NCBI GenBank assembly: GCA_023459215.1
Contig: JAEWVF010000045.1
Coordinates: 1 to 38,390, forward strand
Source of the DNA: Chloroflexota bacterium
Lineage (GTDB): Bacteria; Chloroflexota; Anaerolineae; Anaerolineales; Villigracilaceae
Reading direction: 5' to 3'
DNA length: 38,390 nt
The position numbers and the translations under genes are program-made. Below, one piece after another: positions 23,449-30,859 of this stretch (within the stretch, counting starts at the first letter, position 1; each line of letters starts with the position of its first letter). The notes beneath the pieces were generated by a model. The model searched no databases, was not told the origin of the DNA, and saw nothing but the letters and a program-made list of their open reading frames with translations.

Positions 23449-23880
23449 CCCCCATATGTGGGATATGCGAAATTGGCCGCTTTTCAAAATTTCCACAAAA
23501 GGTGTGGATAAGTGCCACAAAACTGTGGATAACCCCTCAAGGGTGTGGAAAACCCGCTCAACTGTTCGATTTTTAGAAAAAAGGCACCCCCACATATAGG
23601 GGTCGCCTTTTTTGTTTTCCCATTTATGGCTCAGGCTTTTTGGCGAGGCAAAAGGAGAGCCGGTTGTTTAGAAACTATCCCCGCCGTGCCTGGGTTTTAT
23701 CAACAGGCTGGCAGCGCGGGACAAGCAGCAAAACCGGTAGATATATGGTTCCGGCCAGCCAGAAAGCCCATATATGGGCCTGCATGAAAATCCATCCACA
23801 TATCCACAGGGCCTACTACGAATACTAAAAATGTATTTATTTGTTCATAACTCATTGGATATTAAGACAGACCCAAAACA
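23449..23880. other. DnaA-box cluster with AT-rich flank (candidate oriC or DnaA-regulated site)
   Basis: No gene is supported in this ~520-base gap. Two perfect DnaA boxes TGTGGATAA are at 23503-23511 and 23524-23532. One-mismatch boxes are TGTGGAAAA (23544-23552), TTATCAACA (23697-23705) and ATATCCACA (23800-23808), with a weaker CCATCCACA at 23792-23800. An AT-rich run at about 23815-23870 could serve as unwinding element. Palindromes with an ATAT core occur at 23449-23462, 23587-23602 and 23766-23779. No dnaA is in the window; dnaN is 6 kb away. A DnaA-controlled regulatory region is the alternative. Confidence 0.5.
23577..23613. terminator. bidirectional terminator within the DnaA-box region
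   Basis: AAAAAAGGC (23577-23585) pairs with GCCTTTTTT (23605-23613), with an inner CCCC/GGGG pairing. It ends the deoxynucleoside kinase/nucleotidyltransferase transcript. Confidence 0.8.
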
Positions 23881-23886
23881 AAGGTG

Positions 23887-23915
23887 TTGCTTTGCAAGTT
23901 TGAATCTTGTATACT
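23887..23915 (+). promoter_or_regulatory. spoVS promoter
   Basis: TTGCTT (23887-23892) and TATACT (23910-23915) with a 17-base spacer, and a TG just before the -10. Predicted start near 23922. Confidence 0.75.
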
Positions 23916-23964
23916 CATTTTAAAGATACTGCCCCTCATTTTCACCGTTGGAAGGGAGAATACT

Positions 23965-24225
23965 ATGGAGATGATCAAGGTTTCTGCGAACTCCCGCACA
24001 TCTGCCGTCGCCGGGGCAATCGCTGGCGTCGTTCGTGAACATAAGCGCGCAGAAGTCCAGGCCATTGGCGCGGGAGCGGTCAACCAGGCGGTAAAAGCCC
24101 TGGTTTTAGCCACCACCTATTTGCGTGGAGATGGCATCGAAGTATGTTGTGTGCCTGAGTTTGTTGATGTTGAAATTGAAGATAAAGTGCGGACAGCCAT
24201 CAAACTGGTAATTGCGCCGCGCTAA
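23965..24225 (+). CDS. spoVS: stage V sporulation protein S (SpoVS) family protein
   Basis: 86 residues from the ATG at 23965, which has GGGAG eight bases upstream and a good promoter before it. The sequence MEMIKVSANSRTSAVAGAIA, then GAGAVNQAVKALVLATTYL, is strongly conserved in the family. SpoVS is a small Alba-like fold protein found in sporeformers and in many non-sporulating bacteria, where it is thought to be a nucleic-acid-binding regulator of division or development. It lies next to the DnaA-box cluster. Monocistronic, with a terminator shortly after. Confidence 0.95.
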   Translation: MEMIKVSANSRTSAVAGAIAGVVREHKRAEVQAIGAGAVNQAVKALVLATTYLRGDGIEVCCVPEFVDVEIEDKVRTAIKLVIAPR

Positions 24226-24260
24226 TCGCTTATGAGTGGTTATAATCTGGGGGAGGTTGC

Positions 24261-24286
24261 CCTGGCGCATCAAAGCGCCAGGTTTT
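24261..24286 (+). terminator. terminator after spoVS
   Basis: CCTGGCGC (24261-24268) pairs with GCGCCAGG (24275-24282), loop ATCAAA, then TTTT. Confidence 0.75.
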
Positions 24287-24302
24287 GCCTGTCTGATAAT
24301 CC

Positions 24303-26798
24303 ATGAATTCCACCCTCATTTCCCCCACCTCTTCTCCGCTACCAGGCCGCATGACCTGGCTGCGGCGTTTGCTGTCTGGAGCGGTGTTAATTTCCTTGAT
24401 ATTTTCAATGCTTTCTGCGCAAGGGCTGACGAGTGTACTGGCAAATTCTTTCAGGTCGCCGCATGGGCTGGGAACAGAAACAATTATTATTAACGAAGTA
24501 GCCTGGGGTGGAACGCAGGCAAACTCTGACCATGAGTGGATTGAACTTTATAACCCCACAGGCAACCCTATCCCTATAAACGGTTGGACGCTAAAGTCTG
24601 GGGATAATAATCCAACCATAAGTTTATCAGGAACAATTTCTCCTGGCGGATATTTTTTACTGGAGCGGTATCAGGACGCGGTTGATAATATTCCGGCTGA
24701 TTTGGTATATGCTTCTGGTCAAACGTTAGCAAATGGCGGCGAAGATCTGTCCCTTTATGATAATTCTCCTATACCCGTATTAATTGATACTGCTAATGGG
24801 GATGGCGGTTCTTGGCCAGCAGGTAGTGGAAGCCCGGATTATTGTAGTATGGAGAGAAGAGGGCCTGTTGTTGATATTAATCTCAATTGGATAAAATCAA
24901 CAGTGCAATTGATCGGAATTGATGATTCCGGTAATAGTATTTGTGGTTCACCCCGCGCTCAAAATACACAATTTATAACGCCTACCCCAACTCTTTCTCC
25001 TACTGCCACCCCCGAATGGGAACGGCGAATCCTGATCAACGAAGTCGCTTGGGGCGGCACTACTGCGGATGGCTCTATCGGTCAGTGGATAGAACTTTAC
25101 AACCCCGGCGATGCATTAGATGTAACGGGGTGGTCTTTGGCTGCTGGGGATGGTTTTCCTATAATTGTATTGTCTGGCAACATTCCTCAAAATGGTTACT
25201 TTATCTTGGCCCGGAGGAACGATGTTTTTTCATCCGTGCCCGTAAACCAGGTTTTCTCTGATCCGCTCGATGCAACAGGCGAGACGCTCCGTTTATTCAA
25301 TACCAGCGGTATTTTGGTGGATTCTGCTAATCTGAATGGTGGGGCATGGCCAGCGGGTAGCGGTTTTCCTGTCTATGTCAGTATGGAGCGCAATGCAGTT
25401 GCCCAAGAGAATGATTCTTCTTGGATCAATTTTGCCGATACCCCCTTTGTGTTAGATCGCACTGGTAATCCTGTTTTTGGTTCTCCTGGATATCCAAACT
25501 GGGCATTGGGCAAGACTCAAACTCCTTCACCTACCCCAACCAATACATCAACAAGCACTCCGACGCCAACGCATACACTAACTCTAACGCCAACCCAAAC
25601 AACAACACCATCCAGTGCGAAATCGATCATTATCAACGAAGTAGCCTGGGCTGGAACGATTGCCAGCGATACCGATGAGTGGATCGAACTCTACAACCCC
25701 GGAACCGCTTCGATTAATATTACGGGCTGGACTCTTTCTTCTGGAAGTTCTTTCTCCATAACGCTGGCTGGCGCGATCCCTGCGGGTGGCTATTTCCTGC
25801 TTGAGCGTACTGACAATGACACGGTAAAAGATATTGCCGCTGACCAGATTTTTTCTGGTTCCCTGACCAATACGGGCATGGCTTTGCAACTTAAAGCAAC
25901 ATCCGGGTCAGTAATTGATACTGCGAATAACTCTGGCGGCGCCTGGCCTGCCGGAAATAACACAACCCGTTGTAGCATGGAGCGCCGCCCAGGAACGAAT
26001 TATCCTGACACATCAATATACTGGATTACCAATTCTGGGGTATTGAAAAATGGCAAAGATGCCAGCGATAATGATATTTGTGGCACACCGCGCAATATTA
26101 ACTGGGCAAACTACGTAACCCCGACCCCTACCTCTGTTGGCCCCACCCGCACGCCAACCAAAACGCGCACGCCCACGCCCATCCCGGCGGCCAAAATCAG
26201 CCAGGTTATCATCAACGAATTCATGCCGCACCCACGCTCGGATTGGAATAACGACGGTTTGGTAGATTCCGGTGATGAATTCATCGAGTTGATGAATGTC
26301 GGCAATGCCTCGATCAACCTGCAGGGCTGGCGGCTCGACGACCAAAACGGCGATTCGTCCCCCTATACCTTGGGCAGCGTCGACCTGGCTCCCGGGGCCA
26401 GACTGGTCTTTTTTGCCAGCCAGACCGGGCTATTGTTGAGCAATCGCTCCGATAGCGTGCGCGTGCTCAAGGCCAACGGCAGCATTTCCGATGCTTATAC
26501 CTATACCACGGTGCCCGTCCCTGACCAGTCCTGGTGCCGTCTGCCAGACGGCAAGCCGACCTGGGTCTTTGGCTGTCAGCCAACCCTGGCCCAGACCAAT
26601 CAATTGGCCGAAACCGTTTATCGCGCCGAGGTGGATTTGCCCGCGGTTTGCGAGTCGCCCAACCTGCCGACTTCCATCTATCTTGCGGAGTGCCTGCCCT
26701 CCGGGCTGGATGCCTGGTCGCGCCGGCTTTGGGATGGGTTCCTGCCGGTTTTCCAGGTTTTGTATGAACGCCATGGCCAGCAGTATTGGATTGAATAA
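24303..26798 (+). CDS. secreted protein with four lamin-tail domains
   Basis: 831 residues. An N-terminal basic stretch plus hydrophobic helix (~17-48) is a signal peptide; the true start may be the ATG at 24351. Four lamin-tail domains begin with (I/V)IINE(V/F) near residues 60, 241, 440 and 633, each followed by WIELYNP-type and GW(T/R)L motifs. Pro/Thr-rich linkers separate them (for example TPTPTLSPTATPE). Conserved Cys pairs (YCSMERR, ICGSPR) suggest disulfides. Lamin-tail domains in bacterial exported proteins are probably adhesive or surface-binding; no enzyme domain is present. No Shine-Dalgarno is visible. Domains 1-3 are AT-richer than domain 4 and neighbouring genes. Confidence 0.85.
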   Translation: MNSTLISPTSSPLPGRMTWLRRLLSGAVLISLIFSMLSAQGLTSVLANSFRSPHGLGTETIIINEVAWGGTQANSDHEWIELYNPTGNPIPINGWTLKSGDNNPTISLSGTISPGGYFLLERYQDAVDNIPADLVYASGQTLANGGEDLSLYDNSPIPVLIDTANGDGGSWPAGSGSPDYCSMERRGPVVDINLNWIKSTVQLIGIDDSGNSICGSPRAQNTQFITPTPTLSPTATPEWERRILINEVAWGGTTADGSIGQWIELYNPGDALDVTGWSLAAGDGFPIIVLSGNIPQNGYFILARRNDVFSSVPVNQVFSDPLDATGETLRLFNTSGILVDSANLNGGAWPAGSGFPVYVSMERNAVAQENDSSWINFADTPFVLDRTGNPVFGSPGYPNWALGKTQTPSPTPTNTSTSTPTPTHTLTLTPTQTTTPSSAKSIIINEVAWAGTIASDTDEWIELYNPGTASINITGWTLSSGSSFSITLAGAIPAGGYFLLERTDNDTVKDIAADQIFSGSLTNTGMALQLKATSGSVIDTANNSGGAWPAGNNTTRCSMERRPGTNYPDTSIYWITNSGVLKNGKDASDNDICGTPRNINWANYVTPTPTSVGPTRTPTKTRTPTPIPAAKISQVIINEFMPHPRSDWNNDGLVDSGDEFIELMNVGNASINLQGWRLDDQNGDSSPYTLGSVDLAPGARLVFFASQTGLLLSNRSDSVRVLKANGSISDAYTYTTVPVPDQSWCRLPDGKPTWVFGCQPTLAQTNQLAETVYRAEVDLPAVCESPNLPTSIYLAECLPSGLDAWSRRLWDGFLPVFQVLYERHGQQYWIE

Positions 26799-26822
26799 TT
26801 CCACAGCGGAGAGTAAAATCAA

Positions 26823-27044
26823 ATGATGACACCCGATTGGCTGAAAGCTCTCTTGTTTGCTTATCTGGCAATTTCCCTGCTGATTGCCATTGCTTACCTG
26901 TCCCGTCGCCGGCTGACTCTGGGGGAGTGGTTCTTTTGGGGGCTGGTTGCGGTCACAATTCCGGTCTTTGGCCCGTTTTTTGTGATCAGCGCCCGCCCTG
27001 GGCCGCGCCAGCCGCGCCGCCGCCAACCCCATTCTCAAAAGTAA
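26823..27044 (+). CDS. small two-helix membrane protein (PLDc_N-like)
   Basis: 73 residues; one membrane helix at ~8-26, a short basic loop SRRR, a second helix at ~36-57 ending in VFGPFFVISARPGP, and an Arg/Pro-rich tail. The helix-loop-helix with a terminal GPxxxI pattern resembles the phospholipase D N-terminal-like small family. Start 26823 or the next codon. It lies 24 bases after the lamin-tail gene and 10 before the next, so it is probably co-transcribed. Function unknown. Confidence 0.65.
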   Translation: MMTPDWLKALLFAYLAISLLIAIAYLSRRRLTLGEWFFWGLVAVTIPVFGPFFVISARPGPRQPRRRQPHSQK

Positions 27045-27054
27045 GGAAAAATCC

Positions 27055-27537
27055 ATGAAGCAAGACCGTTTTCTCTTGGGCATCCTGGCTGGGATTGCCA
27101 TTCTTGTGCTGGTTGCTCTGGTTGTCTTTTTTGTTCGCCCGGATCGGCTGGAATATGTTGACGACTCCACCCCGGAAGGCGTGGTTCGCAACTATATTGT
27201 GGCCTTGCACCTGAAAGATTACGAAAAAGCCTATACGTACCTGGCCGAAGCTGAATATAAACCCAGCCTGGATGATTTTTCGCAAGCCTTCTTGCTGGAT
27301 TATGTCACCCCTGCCAGCGCCGGGGTTGAGGTGATCGAGGCGCAGGTCAGCGGGGAGAAGGCCTCGGTTCAGGTCAGCCTTTTGCACAATCCCAGCGACC
27401 CGTTTTCCGGTGGTTACCGGAGCAGCGACTATGCCTCGCTGGAGCGTCAGGATGGGCAGTGGAAGATTAAACAGGCGCCGTATCCCTACTGGTATTACGA
27501 TTGGTATCAGGAAACTTACCAGCCGGTAAAACCATAG
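27055..27537 (+). CDS. membrane-anchored NTF2-like (DUF4878-type) protein
   Basis: 160 residues. One N-terminal helix (~8-27) is followed by an extracytoplasmic domain starting STPEGVVRNYIVALHLKDYEKAYTYL (~38-63), the usual opening of NTF2-like/DUF4878 folds, with a closing QDGQWKIKQAP strand (~137). These are small ligand- or protein-binding domains. RBS AAGGAAAA precedes the ATG. Role unknown; operon context is a set of surface and membrane proteins. Confidence 0.7.
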   Translation: MKQDRFLLGILAGIAILVLVALVVFFVRPDRLEYVDDSTPEGVVRNYIVALHLKDYEKAYTYLAEAEYKPSLDDFSQAFLLDYVTPASAGVEVIEAQVSGEKASVQVSLLHNPSDPFSGGYRSSDYASLERQDGQWKIKQAPYPYWYYDWYQETYQPVKP

Positions 27538-27607
27538 CGGATATTTTCCGCTCTCTGCCGCCCTTTGCCTGGTTCTTCCTTAGGGGTTATCTTTCCTCGG
27601 AGTTGAC

Positions 27608-29539
27608 ATGCGCACCATTCGCCGCGTTTATTTTTATGCCGTTGCCCTGATTAGTCTTGAAGTTGTGCTGTGGGGCCTGATTTCGCTCCTGCGCACGATG
27701 TTTGCGCAGGATGTTCTTTTTCCGACCGCCGACACCCTGTCCCAGGCCCTGGCGCTGATCCTGGTCGGTGTGCCAATCTTCCTGGTGCATTGGCTCTGGG
27801 CGCAGCGCGTCGCCGCCAGCGATGGCGAAGAGCAGACTGCCACTGTCCGCGCTGTTTTTTTCTATCTCGCCTTGTTGTTCACCCTAGTGCCGGTGGTTCA
27901 GAATTTCCTGGCCCTGATCGACCGGGCTTTCATCGAGACGGTGCGCCTGGATCGTTCCAGCGCGCTGTTTGGCGGCAGCCAGACCTGGATCGATAACCTG
28001 ATCGCCATCCTGATGAACGGGGTTGCGGCGGCTTATCTTTGGAATACGTTGCGCGCGAGTTGGCTCAACCTGACCGACCGGGAAAATTTTGCCGATGTGC
28101 GCCGGCTTTACCGCTATGTCTGGTTGGTGTACGGTTTGCTGATGGTGGTTTTTGGCGCGCAGCAGGTTCTCCGTTTCTTGTTTTTTATCCCCGAAGCGAC
28201 CATTTTGGGCGCGTCGGGCCGCGAAATGGTGATTAATGGCATCGCCCTGCTGCTGGTAGGTGCGCCGGTCTGGCTGTATACCTGGAAAACCTGCCAGGAT
28301 GCGCTGGCCGAGCCGCTGGAAGCCGCTTCCAACCTGCGCCTGGGTGTTCTTTACTTGCTCTCGCTTTCCGGGGTGGTGGTGGTGCTTGCCTCCGCCGGTG
28401 TTGTTTTGGATGTGCTCTTTCGCCTGTTTCTGGGTGAAACCGTTGGCCTGGAACGCTTCTTGCAGCAGGTCAGCACCCCGATTTCGCTTGGTATCCCGCT
28501 CGGGCTGGTCTGGGCTTATTACGGCAACTGGTTCAAGCTGGAGGCGCAGTCCAACCGTTCGCCGGGCCTGCAAGCCGGGATCAAACGGCTTTATTACTAC
28601 GTTCTCGCCCCGATTGGCTTAACCGCCACCGTCATTGGGCTTTCACTCCTGGTTTCTTTTTTGCTCGATGTGCTGCTTGCTTCGGGCGCAGTTTGGGGTG
28701 ATGCGCTGCGCGCGCGCCTGAGCGGAGCTTTGGCTACCCTGCTGGTCGGGTTGCCGCTATGGCTGATGGCCTGGCGACCGATGCAGCTCGAAGCCCTGGC
28801 GGTTGGCGAGGCTGGCGACCATGCCCGCCAGTCGATTGTGCGCCGGGTCTATCTCTATTTGGTTATTTTTGCGGCGGTCATCGGCGGGATGATTTCCGCG
28901 GTTGCGCTGGCTTTCCGGTTGTTGAATGCCCTGCTCGGCGGCGATGTGCCGGACGATTTCCTGGTTTCCAGCCTTGATTCTTTGAAATTCCTGTTGATTT
29001 TTGCCGGGCTTTTGGTGTATCACATTCTTACCCTGCGCAAGGATGGCAGCCGCGCCTCGGACTCGCTTTCTGCCCGTTACCGCGATTTTGCGGTGCTGGT
29101 CTTCGAACATGAAGGCAGCGGGTTTGGCCAGCGCCTGCTGGATTTGCTGGCCCGCCAGGCTGCCGGGTTGCCGGTGGCGGTCCAGGCCGTGGAACAACCC
29201 ATCCCGGATGGGGCGGAAGCGGCGCGGGTGGTTGTTCTGCCGGCGGATTTGGCGCTGAACCCGCCCGAGGCGTTGCGGCTGTGGCTCAACGCCTATGAAG
29301 GCCAGCGGGTGGTGGCGCCCTCTGCGTTTCCCGGCTGGTGGTGGGCGGGCGGCATCCCAACTCACCCTGAAGTGCAGGCGGCCCAAATCGTCCGCCAGTT
29401 GGCCGATGGTGAGACTCCGCGCCAGAGCGCCGGGTTGCCGGCCTGGACGGTGGTTGCTTATATTTTTGCAGCCTTGTTTGCCTTCCAACTCTTGTTTATG
29501 CTGGCTACTTTGGGTATTTCGCTCGTGACAGCTTTTTAA
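27608..29539 (+). CDS. membrane protein of six tandem DUF5671-like repeats with C-terminal cytoplasmic domain
   Basis: 643 residues. Six units of ~80 residues begin with an R-R-x-Y-x-Y-like motif near residues 5, 81, 165, 243, 326 and 412; each has two or more membrane helices and ends in a GVPxWLxxW-like helix (for example LALILVGVPIFLVHWLWA at ~48 and LLLVGAPVWLYTW at ~214). This matches the DUF5671 pattern and amounts to internal duplication. Residues ~485-615 are soluble and alpha/beta-like (VLVFEHEGSGFGQRL, then VVVLPADLALNPPEAL), closed by a final membrane helix. It is not a recognised transporter. CGGAG lies eight bases upstream of the ATG. Confidence 0.75.
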   Translation: MRTIRRVYFYAVALISLEVVLWGLISLLRTMFAQDVLFPTADTLSQALALILVGVPIFLVHWLWAQRVAASDGEEQTATVRAVFFYLALLFTLVPVVQNFLALIDRAFIETVRLDRSSALFGGSQTWIDNLIAILMNGVAAAYLWNTLRASWLNLTDRENFADVRRLYRYVWLVYGLLMVVFGAQQVLRFLFFIPEATILGASGREMVINGIALLLVGAPVWLYTWKTCQDALAEPLEAASNLRLGVLYLLSLSGVVVVLASAGVVLDVLFRLFLGETVGLERFLQQVSTPISLGIPLGLVWAYYGNWFKLEAQSNRSPGLQAGIKRLYYYVLAPIGLTATVIGLSLLVSFLLDVLLASGAVWGDALRARLSGALATLLVGLPLWLMAWRPMQLEALAVGEAGDHARQSIVRRVYLYLVIFAAVIGGMISAVALAFRLLNALLGGDVPDDFLVSSLDSLKFLLIFAGLLVYHILTLRKDGSRASDSLSARYRDFAVLVFEHEGSGFGQRLLDLLARQAAGLPVAVQAVEQPIPDGAEAARVVVLPADLALNPPEALRLWLNAYEGQRVVAPSAFPGWWWAGGIPTHPEVQAAQIVRQLADGETPRQSAGLPAWTVVAYIFAALFAFQLLFMLATLGISLVTAF

Positions 29540-29549
29540 CAACTCGTGA

Positions 29550-29555
29550 TATACT
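29550..29555 (+). promoter_or_regulatory. -10 box of dnaN
   Basis: TATACT with TGA just upstream, about 30 bases before the ATG. The -35 is weak (GTGACA at a 19-base spacing). Confidence 0.45.
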
Positions 29556-29585
29556 TTTTTCAAACAAAATCCAGGAGAAACGCCG

Positions 29586-30716
29586 ATGAAAGTCACCGTC
29601 CTTCAAGAAAACCTTGCCCGCGGTTTGAGCACTGTTTCCCGCGCCGTCTCGCCGCGCAGTACCCTTCCGGTTCTGGCGAATGTATTGATTGCCACCGATG
29701 AAGGCCGTTTGCGTCTTTCAGCCACCAACCTGGAGATGGGAATTACTTGCTGGATCGGCGCAAAAATCGAGGAAGAAGGTTCGACGACGGTCCCCGCCCG
29801 GACGCTCTCTGACCTGGTGGGAACCATGCCTGACCCGCAGGTCAGCCTGACGCTGAATGCCCAAACCCAGACCCTGAACGTGCGCTCCGGCTCATCGACC
29901 AACGATATCAAAGGCATCGATGCCCAGGAATTCCCGCCCCTGCCCGTGCCGGATTTCGAAGATGCGATTTTGATCAATGTTGCCGATTTCAAAGAGATGA
30001 TTCAGCAGGTGGCCTTTGCCGCTTCGACGGATGAAGCCCGCCCGGTGCTGATGGGCGTCCTGGTGACGGTTGAAAAGGATGTGGTGACCATGGCCGCCGC
30101 GGACGGCTTCCGCCTGTCGGTACGCAAGGCCAGCCTTTCTTCCGCCTCGTCGGCGAATGTCAGCGCGATTATCCCGGCCAGGGCGCTCAACGAGCTGGCC
30201 CGCATCGCCTCGGATGGCGAGCAGACAATCCAGATGGTTTTGCCCAAGGGCCGCGGACAGGTTGTTTTCCGCGTCAAGGATGCCGAACTGGTTTCACAGT
30301 TGATTGATGGCACGTTCCCCGATTACCAGCAAATCATTCCCCGCTCCTACAAATCGCGCACCCTGGTCTCGACCGCGTCGCTGCTCAAGGCCTGCCGCCA
30401 GGCGGAAATTTTTGCGCGTGAAGGTTCGAATGTGGTGCGCTTGAACATCAAGACTAACGGCGAGATGCAGCCCGGCGAAGTGGAAATTTCGGCCCACAGC
30501 GAAGAGACCGGCTCGAACGAGACCCTGGTCGAGGCGACCGTTGATGGCATTCCGCTCCTGATTGCGTTCAATGTCCGTTATCTGCGCGAGGTGCTCGAAG
30601 TGGTCAAATCGCCGAATGTCGCGATTGAAACCTCGGCCCAGAACGCGCCGGGGGTGGTGCGCCCGGTAGGTGACGATCATTTCCTGCATGTGATTATGCC
30701 GATGCACCTGGGCTAA
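29586..30716 (+). CDS. dnaN: DNA polymerase III beta subunit (sliding clamp)
   Basis: 376 residues, full clamp length. Begins MKVTVLQENLARGLSTVSRA and contains LPVLANVLIATDEGRLRLSA, ATNLEMGI, FPPLP and the C-terminal HFLHVIMPMHLG. The dimeric ring slides on DNA and holds the replicase. CAGGAG precedes the ATG by eight bases. It stands alone here, not next to dnaA, recF or gyrB as is common, between a membrane protein gene and a PEP-synthase-like gene, and has its own terminator. Confidence 0.97.
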   Translation: MKVTVLQENLARGLSTVSRAVSPRSTLPVLANVLIATDEGRLRLSATNLEMGITCWIGAKIEEEGSTTVPARTLSDLVGTMPDPQVSLTLNAQTQTLNVRSGSSTNDIKGIDAQEFPPLPVPDFEDAILINVADFKEMIQQVAFAASTDEARPVLMGVLVTVEKDVVTMAAADGFRLSVRKASLSSASSANVSAIIPARALNELARIASDGEQTIQMVLPKGRGQVVFRVKDAELVSQLIDGTFPDYQQIIPRSYKSRTLVSTASLLKACRQAEIFAREGSNVVRLNIKTNGEMQPGEVEISAHSEETGSNETLVEATVDGIPLLIAFNVRYLREVLEVVKSPNVAIETSAQNAPGVVRPVGDDHFLHVIMPMHLG

Positions 30717-30740
30717 TTGGGCAAATGGTTTGTTGAGAGA

Positions 30741-30777
30741 AAAGGAAGCGATGGAAAATCCAGCAGCTTCCTTTTTT
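30741..30777 (+). terminator. dnaN terminator
   Basis: AAAGGAAGC (30741-30749) pairs with GCTTCCTTT (30766-30774), ending in TTTTTT. Confidence 0.85.
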
Positions 30778-30859
30778 GTTTGCTAACGCTTTGTCGGTAT
30801 CACTTGAAAGCTGGGTTAGAATTAGATAACCACTTATCCATACTGACTTAATCTCAAAA

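Noticed and set aside
23545..23787. Small plus-strand reading frame across the DnaA-box region
   Set aside because: It crosses a terminator and the boxes, has no ribosome binding site and no protein-like pattern.
27536..27552. Terminator after the NTF2-like gene
   Set aside because: A short AGCGGA/TCCGCT hairpin overlaps the stop codon but has no T run.
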